A stretch of DNA of 64,000 nucleotides. Origin: Pseudomonas pudica. GTDB taxonomy: Bacteria > Pseudomonadota > Gammaproteobacteria > Pseudomonadales > Pseudomonadaceae. The stretch is from the NCBI RefSeq assembly GCF_015680405.1, contig NZ_JADLJS010000001.1, positions 248,001 to 312,000 on the forward strand, written 5' to 3'. Shown here one piece after another: positions 55,141 through 64,000 of the stretch (its first letter is position 1; the number at the start of each line of letters is the position of its first letter). The translations under genes were made by a program, and so were the position numbers. The notes below the pieces were generated by a model. The model made no database searches, was not told the origin of the DNA, and saw nothing but the letters and a program-made list of their open reading frames with translations.

Positions 55141-55440
55141 CCATGCCACGGCAAATAGCGAACCCCGCTATACCCGACAGATTTATCAGAAGATTCAACA
55201 CGTTGAACAAACACACACATCCTGAACACTTCCTTCACACTTTCTTGACGCAAGCGGCCGCCTCTCCTTAGCTGAACATATCAAGCAGTAAAGATCTCGC
55301 GCCGGGCGTCTAGCTCGCGCCTTCGTGCGCGCTGGCGAAAGCCTGGCGTGCTGGTTTGGGTCGCCCACTGTTTTTGCCGTACAGCTCGTGACAACAGGCC
55401 AGGTCCTCGGGCTGTAACACAAAAACAAAGGAGATCCGCC
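55141..55440. other. 300-bp upstream region of the beta-barrel gene
   Basis: AT-rich in its first half. It holds a 14-bp palindrome with TTCAAC (55194-55199) and GTTGAA (55202-55207) around 2 bases. A TTGACG at 55245-55250 has only a poor -10 match after 17 bp. No other coding signal seen. Confidence 0.5.
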
Positions 55441-56517
55441 ATGAAAAGAACCTCGAACCTCTTGCGTTTCGACAGCATTTTCTGCGCGGTTTCCACGTCG
55501 CTGCTTCTGGCAACCCCGGTGGAAACTATCGCGTATGAACTGCAGGGCGACCCGACCTCGCCCGGTTTCCTGCACCAACCGGCAGTATCACAGCTGTCGC
55601 TCGACCCGGTCAGCGCCAGTGGCTTGAGTATCGGCACTTTGAACGCGTTTTCGCAAAAGATGAGCGAGCGCCATGGGCAGCCTGCACCGGATCTGGTCGC
55701 CAGCCAGTGGGCACAGTTCTTCCCCAACACTGCGCGCGGTATCGCGCAGCCCCCGGACCAGCTGGAGGCACCCAGCCAGCAACTGATGATCGGCCCGGAC
55801 CTGTTCGTGCGTGAAACTGCAGCGGGCAATGTGCACCGCGCGGGGATATTCGTGGGGCAGAACAACCTGCAGACCAACTTCAACGGTACGCGCCGGCTGC
55901 TGGGCGACAAGCAACGCAACGCCGTGAACCTCAGCGGTGAAAGCCTGGGGGTGTACTGGAGCATGACCCATGAACAGGGCTGGCACCTGGATGCCGTGGC
56001 CATGGGTTCGCGCATCGACGTCAATGGCCGTGGCGAGAACGGCCAGCGCCTGGACGACAGCGGCCACGCGATGACCTTCTCGCTGGAAGGCGGCATCCCC
56101 ATCGGCCTGGGTGGCGGCTGGGTGATCGAGCCGCAGGCGCAGTTGATCAACCAGCAGTTCTTCCCCGGCAGCCGGGCGCAGGAAGAGACCTTGCAGGCCT
56201 TCGACAGCCAGCCGAGCTGGAGCGGCAGGGTCGGCGCCAGGCTGTCCGGGCGTTATGAAGTACGCGGCATGCCAATCGAACCCTATGTGCGGACCAACGT
56301 GTGGTATGACTTCAGCAATGCCGATGAGGTGAAGCTGGACCAGGTCGACAAGATCTCCAGCTCACGCTACTCGACCACGGTGGAACTGGGGCTGGGGCTG
56401 GTGGCGCGGGTGACGCCCTCGGTGGCGCTGTTTGTCAGTGCCGATTACAGCAGTGACGTGGACGACAATGATCTGAATGGGTTGATTGGCAGCCTTGGGG
56501 TGCGGATGCGGTGGTAG
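55441..56517 (+). CDS. Autotransporter-type outer-membrane beta-barrel protein without passenger
   Basis: 358-residue protein. An N-terminal signal-like segment (residues ~5-35, FDSIFCAVSTSLLLATPVET) is followed by ~60 residues with no motif. About 260 residues of alternating amphipathic strands match the autotransporter beta-domain: RAGIFVGQNNLQTNF, LGVYWSMTHEQGWHLDAVAMGSRID, WVIEPQAQLINQQF, RVGARLSGRYEV and an aromatic C-terminus (VRMRW). No passenger domain precedes it, unlike classical autotransporters. AAGGAG lies before the ATG at 55441; longer in-frame starts lack a site. It follows the EEP gene by 300 bp and is monocistronic. Confidence 0.85.
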   Translation: MKRTSNLLRFDSIFCAVSTSLLLATPVETIAYELQGDPTSPGFLHQPAVSQLSLDPVSASGLSIGTLNAFSQKMSERHGQPAPDLVASQWAQFFPNTARGIAQPPDQLEAPSQQLMIGPDLFVRETAAGNVHRAGIFVGQNNLQTNFNGTRRLLGDKQRNAVNLSGESLGVYWSMTHEQGWHLDAVAMGSRIDVNGRGENGQRLDDSGHAMTFSLEGGIPIGLGGGWVIEPQAQLINQQFFPGSRAQEETLQAFDSQPSWSGRVGARLSGRYEVRGMPIEPYVRTNVWYDFSNADEVKLDQVDKISSSRYSTTVELGLGLVARVTPSVALFVSADYSSDVDDNDLNGLIGSLGVRMRW

Positions 56518-56524
56518 GCAGGTT

Positions 56525-56622
56525 CGGCCCTTTTGCGGGCACGCCCGCTCCCACAGGGATAGCACAAGGCCAGAGGCTGGCGCCGTACCTGTGGGAGCGG
56601 GCATGCCCGCGAAGAGGCCAGT
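56525..56622. repeat. Inverted REP pair, GCGGGCACGCCCGCTCC variant
   Basis: Two inverted copies of a variant with GGGCA(T/C)GCCCGC in the stem, lying between the convergent barrel gene and glgB. Confidence 0.88.
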
Positions 56623-56634
56623 ACAGGCAGAAGA

Positions 56635-58845
56635 TCAGACCGGTTTCAACACCAGCACACCCAGCGGCGGCAGGTTCAGGGCCAGCGACAGCGGCTGGCC
56701 ATGGCTGGCAATCGCGTCGCTCTGCACCACCCCCAGATTGCCGACATTGGACCCGGCATACAGCTCTGCATCACTGTTCAACAGTTCCTGCCAGCGCTCG
56801 CCAAACGGCACACCGATGCGATACCCCTCGCGCGGCACCGGGGTGAAGTTGGCCACCACCAGCACCGGCTCGCCACTGCTGCTCCAGCGCAGCCAGGCAT
56901 ACACGCTGTTCTGCGCATCGTCACCGATCAGCCACTGGAACCCTTGCGGCTGGCAATCCTGTTCGTGCAATGCCGGCACCTCGCGGTACAGGCGGTTGAG
57001 GTCGCCGACCAGGCGCTGTACGCCCTGGTGCTCAGGGTACTGCAGCAGGTACCAGTCCAGTTCGCCGTCATGGTCCCACTCACGCCACTGGCCGAACTCG
57101 CAGCCCATGAACAGCAGCTTCTTGCCAGGATGCGCCCACATGAAGGTGAGGTAGGCACGCAGATTGGCGAACTTCTGCCAGCGGTCGCCGGGCATCTTGT
57201 CGATCAGCGAATGCTTGCCATGCACCACTTCGTCGTGGGAGATGGGCAGGATGAAGTGCTCGGAATAGGCATAGATCAGCCCGAAGCTCATCTCGTTGTG
57301 GTGATAGGTGCGGTGCACCGGGTCGTTCTGGATGTAATGCAAGGTGTCGTGCATCCAGCCCATGTTCCACTTGTAGGCAAAGCCCAGGCCGCCCTGCTGG
57401 GTCGGCTGGCTGACGCCGGGCCAGGCGGTGGATTCCTCGGCGATGATCAGCGCACCCGGGGCCTCGTGGGCCGCCACGCCGTTGAGGTGGCGGATGAAGT
57501 CGATGGCCTCCAGGTTCTCGCGCCCGCCGTGGCGGTTGGGCACCCATTCGCCGGCCTTGCGCGAATAGTCGCGGTACAGCATCGAAGCCACCGCATCGAC
57601 GCGCAGGCCGTCGATATGGAAGTGCTTCAGCCAGTGCAACGCCGAAGCCATCATGAAGCCGCGCACTTCGTTGCGGCCAAGGTTGTAGATCAGCGTGTTC
57701 CAGTCCTGGTGGTAGCCCTCCAGGGGGTTGTCGTATTCGTACAGGGCGGTGCCGTCGAAACGCGCCAGGCCATGTTCGTCGGTGGGGAAATGCGCCGGTA
57801 CCCAATCGAGCAGCACGCCAATGCCGCCCTGGTGGCAGGCGTCGATGAAGGCGGCGAAGTCCTCGGCGCTGCCGTAGCGCGAAGTAGGCGCGAACAGCGA
57901 CAGCGGCTGGTAGCCCCAGGAGCCGCCGAACGGATGCTCCATGATCGGCAGCAGTTCGATGTGGGTGAAGCCCAGTTCCTGAACGTACGGCACCAGGCGC
58001 TCGGCCAGCTCGCGCCAGTTGTAATAGCGCCCGACCTCGCCCGCCTCATCCAGCTCGCAGCGCCACGACCCTGGGTGCAGTTCGTAGATCGACAGCGGCG
58101 CGCTGTAGGCATGGCGCTGCGCACGTTGCGCCATCCAGTCGTGGTCTTGCCAGTCGTGGCTGAGCGCCCCTGCCACCTTGGATGCGGTGCTCGGCGGCAG
58201 TTCGGTGGCGCGCGCCAGCGGGTCGGCCTTCAAGGGCAGTATGCCGTCCTTGCCCAGCACCTCGAACTTGTAGGTTTCGCCCACGCCCAGGCGCGGCACG
58301 AACAGCTCCCACACCCCGGCGCTGTGGCGCAGGCGCATGGGGTGGCGACGGCCATCCCAGTTGTTGAAGTCACCCACCACCGACACCCGCCGGGCGTTCG
58401 GTGCCCACACCGAGAAACACACGCCATCGACGCCATCGACCTGGATGGGTTGGGCGCCGAAGCGCCCGGACAGGTCGCGGTGGTTGCCTTCGGCAAACAG
58501 GTACAGGTCCATGTCGCCCAGTTGCGGGCCGAAGCTGTAGGGGTCTTCGGTGACCTGCTCGCCACCGGCCCAGCCGATCTGCAGCAGGTACGGGTGTGCC
58601 TCATCGAGGTGCGCGGTGAACAACCCCGGCAGGCTGCCCTGCTCCATTTCGGCGAGGATGCGCCCGTCATGTCGGGCCAGTATGCGCACATTCAGGGCGT
58701 TGGGCAGGAAGGCGCGGACCACTTGCCCGCCCGCGCCGTCGCCATGGGGGCCGAGTACCGCAAATGGATCGGCGTGCTCGGCGCGGGCCAGGGCGTCGAG
58801 GTCCCGTTGCCGAAGGCCGCCGTTTTCACGCGTGGTTGCATTCAT
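56635..58845 (-). CDS. glgB: 1,4-alpha-glucan branching enzyme GlgB
   Basis: 736-residue GH13 enzyme that makes alpha-1,6 branches. Two N-terminal modules ([12 protein letters not shown] and the CBM48 [25 protein letters not shown]) precede the barrel. Catalytic residues are Asp417 in [17 protein letters not shown], Glu470 in [12 protein letters not shown] and Asp538 in [10 protein letters not shown]. It begins directly after the treS stop with no spacer, using GGGGAG inside the treS end. Order glgE-treS-glgB is the GlgE pathway operon. Confidence 0.97.
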   Translation of the reverse strand: MNATTRENGGLRQRDLDALARAEHADPFAVLGPHGDGAGGQVVRAFLPNALNVRILARHDGRILAEMEQGSLPGLFTAHLDEAHPYLLQIGWAGGEQVTEDPYSFGPQLGDMDLYLFAEGNHRDLSGRFGAQPIQVDGVDGVCFSVWAPNARRVSVVGDFNNWDGRRHPMRLRHSAGVWELFVPRLGVGETYKFEVLGKDGILPLKADPLARATELPPSTASKVAGALSHDWQDHDWMAQRAQRHAYSAPLSIYELHPGSWRCELDEAGEVGRYYNWRELAERLVPYVQELGFTHIELLPIMEHPFGGSWGYQPLSLFAPTSRYGSAEDFAAFIDACHQGGIGVLLDWVPAHFPTDEHGLARFDGTALYEYDNPLEGYHQDWNTLIYNLGRNEVRGFMMASALHWLKHFHIDGLRVDAVASMLYRDYSRKAGEWVPNRHGGRENLEAIDFIRHLNGVAAHEAPGALIIAEESTAWPGVSQPTQQGGLGFAYKWNMGWMHDTLHYIQNDPVHRTYHHNEMSFGLIYAYSEHFILPISHDEVVHGKHSLIDKMPGDRWQKFANLRAYLTFMWAHPGKKLLFMGCEFGQWREWDHDGELDWYLLQYPEHQGVQRLVGDLNRLYREVPALHEQDCQPQGFQWLIGDDAQNSVYAWLRWSSSGEPVLVVANFTPVPREGYRIGVPFGERWQELLNSDAELYAGSNVGNLGVVQSDAIASHGQPLSLALNLPPLGVLVLKPV

Positions 58846-62163
<3,318 letters not shown>

Positions 62164-62227
62164 GTGCGACTCCTTTCAATTCCAGGTTGCTCTGGCCCCA
62201 ATGCACAAGCAACTGACTTGACACAAT

Positions 62228-62319
62228 CCCTGTGGGAGCGGGTTTACCCGCGAACACCGGCGAAGCCGGTGCCATGCTCCGCGGCGCCTGCTTCGCGGGT
62301 AACCCCGCTCCCACAGGGG
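62228..62319. repeat. Inverted REP pair inside the glgE-treS intergenic region
   Basis: Two inverted GCGGGTTTACCCGCGAA-type copies around a GC-rich spacer that itself holds CCGGCGAAGCCGG. The pair lies between two codirectional genes of one pathway, where it may set their expression ratio. Confidence 0.9.
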
Positions 62320-62334
62320 ATGGCGTGTACCTTG

Positions 62335-63999
62335 CTAACGGGCCTTTTCGATGCGCCAGATACCGAACGGCAGATGCCAGGGTTCGATGCGCATCCATTG
62401 GGTCTTGCCGTACCACGACCAGCGATGGCCGTTCATCAGGTCTTCCCCCAGGGTTTCGGCGTTGTCATCCAGCCCCAGCTCCCACAGCGGCAGCTCGAAA
62501 TGCGCTTCCTGGGCGTTGTGCGGGTCGAGGCTGATTGCCACCAGGATGTAGTTGTCGCGCTCGGGCGTGCGCTTGGCGAAGTACAGGATGTTGTCGTTCC
62601 AGCAGTTGAAGAACGCCACGCCCAGGTGGGTCTGCAAGGCGCGGTTCTGCCGGCGGATGCGGTTGAGCTGGGCAATCTCGGCAATGATGTTGCCGGGTTG
62701 GCTGAAATCGCGTGGGCGAATTTCGTACTTCTCCGAATCCAGGTACTCCTCCTTGCCCGGCAAGGCCGCCGCTTCGCACAGTTCAAAGCCCGAGTACATG
62801 CCCCACAAGCCCGACCCCATGGTGGCCAGCGCCGCGCGGATGAGGAAGCCGGCACGCCCTGAGGTGTGCAGGAAGTACGGGTTGATGTCGGGGGTGTTGA
62901 CGAAGAAGTTGGGCCGGTAGCACTGGCTCCATGGCGGCTGGTTGAGCTGCTCGAAATACTCGCGCAGTTCCTGTTTGTGGTTGCGCCAGGTGAAATAGGT
63001 ATAGCTCTGCGCGTACCCGACCTTGCCCAGGCGGGCCATCATCGCCGGCTTGGTGAAGGCTTCGGCAAGGAAGATGACCTCGGGGTGCTGGCTGCGCACG
63101 TTGGCGATCAGCCATTGCCAGAATGGCAGTGGCTTGGTGTGCGGGTTGTCGACGCGGAAGGTCTTCACCCCCTCCTCGACCCAGCCGACCACCACGTCGC
63201 GCAGGGCCAGCCACAGTGAGGGCACGGCTTCGGGGGCGTAGAAATCGACGTTGACGATGTCCTGGTACTTCTTGGGCGGGTTCTCGGCATAGCGGATGGT
63301 GCCGTCCGGTCGCCAGCTGAACCAGCCGGGGTGCTCCTTGAGCCAGGGGTGGTCCTGGGAGCACTGGATGGCAAAGTCGAGGGCGATTTCCAGGCCATGC
63401 TCGGCCGCCGCGGCCACCAGGCGGCGGAAGTCGTCGCGGCTGCCCAGCTGCGGGTGAATCGCCTCGTGGCCGCCTTCCGCGCTGCCGATGGCATACGGGC
63501 TGCCCGGGTCGCCGGGCTCTGCAGTGAGGGCGTTGTTGCGGCCCTTGCGGTGCTGCATGCCGATGGGATGAATGGGCGGAAAGTACAGCACGTCGAAGCC
63601 CATGTCGCGGATCATCGGCAGCCGCTCGTGCACATCATTGAAGGTGCCGTGGCGCTCGGGGCTGTCGGTGATCGAGCGCGGGAACAGCTCGTACCAGCTG
63701 GCGAACTGCGCTGCCGGGCGGTCGACATCGACGGGGAAGTCGCGGCTACGGGTCAGGTAGCTGCGGTGCTCGGCGTCACTCATCAGGCGGGCGGTGGCGG
63801 GGTCGAGAAACAGCGCTACCTGGTCGTCGGCATTCAGCGTGGGCAGGCGCTGCTGCAAGGCCTGCAGCTCCTCGCGCAGGGCACCGCTGCACAACTCGAT
63901 GCCCTTGCCGAGCATCAATCGGCCTTCTTCCAGCTCCAGCCGCACCTCGACACCGGCGTGGTATTTCTTCTCCAGGTCGTGGCAATAAGTGGCGAACGG
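62335..63999 (-). CDS. glgE: Alpha-1,4-glucan:maltose-1-phosphate maltosyltransferase GlgE, C-terminal 554 residues (runs off window)
   Basis: GH13_3 enzyme that adds maltose from maltose-1-phosphate to alpha-1,4-glucan. The frame stays open to the right edge, reading ...FATYCHDLEKKYHAGVEVRLELEEG, so the first ~110 residues are missing. The N-terminal domain ends near RSYLTRSRDFPVDVDRP, then DVLYFPPIHPIGMQHRKGRNN. The nucleophile is the Asp of FRVDNPHTKPLPFW and the acid/base the Glu of FLAEAFTKP. A GTG at 63945 is inside the domain and not the start. It is the first visible gene of the glgE-treS-glgB set. Confidence 0.95.
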   Translation of the reverse strand, partial: PFATYCHDLEKKYHAGVEVRLELEEGRLMLGKGIELCSGALREELQALQQRLPTLNADDQVALFLDPATARLMSDAEHRSYLTRSRDFPVDVDRPAAQFASWYELFPRSITDSPERHGTFNDVHERLPMIRDMGFDVLYFPPIHPIGMQHRKGRNNALTAEPGDPGSPYAIGSAEGGHEAIHPQLGSRDDFRRLVAAAAEHGLEIALDFAIQCSQDHPWLKEHPGWFSWRPDGTIRYAENPPKKYQDIVNVDFYAPEAVPSLWLALRDVVVGWVEEGVKTFRVDNPHTKPLPFWQWLIANVRSQHPEVIFLAEAFTKPAMMARLGKVGYAQSYTYFTWRNHKQELREYFEQLNQPPWSQCYRPNFFVNTPDINPYFLHTSGRAGFLIRAALATMGSGLWGMYSGFELCEAAALPGKEEYLDSEKYEIRPRDFSQPGNIIAEIAQLNRIRRQNRALQTHLGVAFFNCWNDNILYFAKRTPERDNYILVAISLDPHNAQEAHFELPLWELGLDDNAETLGEDLMNGHRWSWYGKTQWMRIEPWHLPFGIWRIEKAR

Positions 64000-64000
64000 G

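Overview
This window comes from a Pseudomonas chromosome of the P. putida group. The evidence is high GC, gene content and order typical of that group (clpA-clpS-cspD-icd/idh-nudJ-mnmA-hflD-purB-roxA, then a glycogen/trehalose block), and 14 intergenic sites carrying P. putida-type REP sequences, mostly as inverted pairs. No rRNA, tRNA, CRISPR array, insertion sequence or phage gene was seen.

Left part (1-25 kb): mostly housekeeping genes. It starts with the N-terminal half of ClpA, its adaptor ClpS, and CspD. Two different NADP isocitrate dehydrogenases (homodimeric Icd and monomeric Idh) are divergently encoded. Next come a Nudix hydrolase, the tRNA thiolase MnmA, HflD, PurB, the ribosomal oxygenase RoxA, a GNAT protein, topoisomerase III, an FAD oxidoreductase, an alpha/beta hydrolase, a TSUP exporter, NudC, a dienoyl-CoA isomerase-like crotonase, NhaB, a RibD/DHFR-like reductase, a lipocalin and RNase Z.

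23.3-31.6 kb: a reductive pyrimidine catabolism cluster. It has a beta-ureidopropionase, an NCS1 permease, a dihydropyrimidinase, the two-subunit dihydropyrimidine dehydrogenase PreT/PreA, and a TetR-type regulator preceded by a coupled 32-codon ORF. The divergent permease/hydA promoter region has two strong palindromes.

31.7-36.5 kb: a GH15 glycosidase, then Zwf and a short-form 6-phosphogluconate dehydrogenase in a translationally coupled pair, and a 55-residue coiled-coil ORF.

36.5-42.5 kb: an accessory type VI secretion island with no core T6SS genes. In transcription order it has VgrG, a toxin with N-terminal membrane segments and a C-terminal PoNe-like PD-(D/E)xK nuclease domain, two divergent tandem PoNi-like immunity genes, and a PAAR tip protein. 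This is the most distinctive accessory system here.

43.4-64 kb: an alpha-glucan/trehalose region. The + strand carries glgA, the tightly overlapping treZ-malQ-treY, a DUF2934 gene, glgX, an endonuclease/exonuclease/phosphatase (EEP) family gene and a lone autotransporter-type beta-barrel. The - strand carries glgE (running off the window), a treS-maltokinase fusion and glgB. Together these could interconvert maltose-1-phosphate, branched alpha-glucan, maltooligosaccharides and trehalose. No glgC is present in the window.
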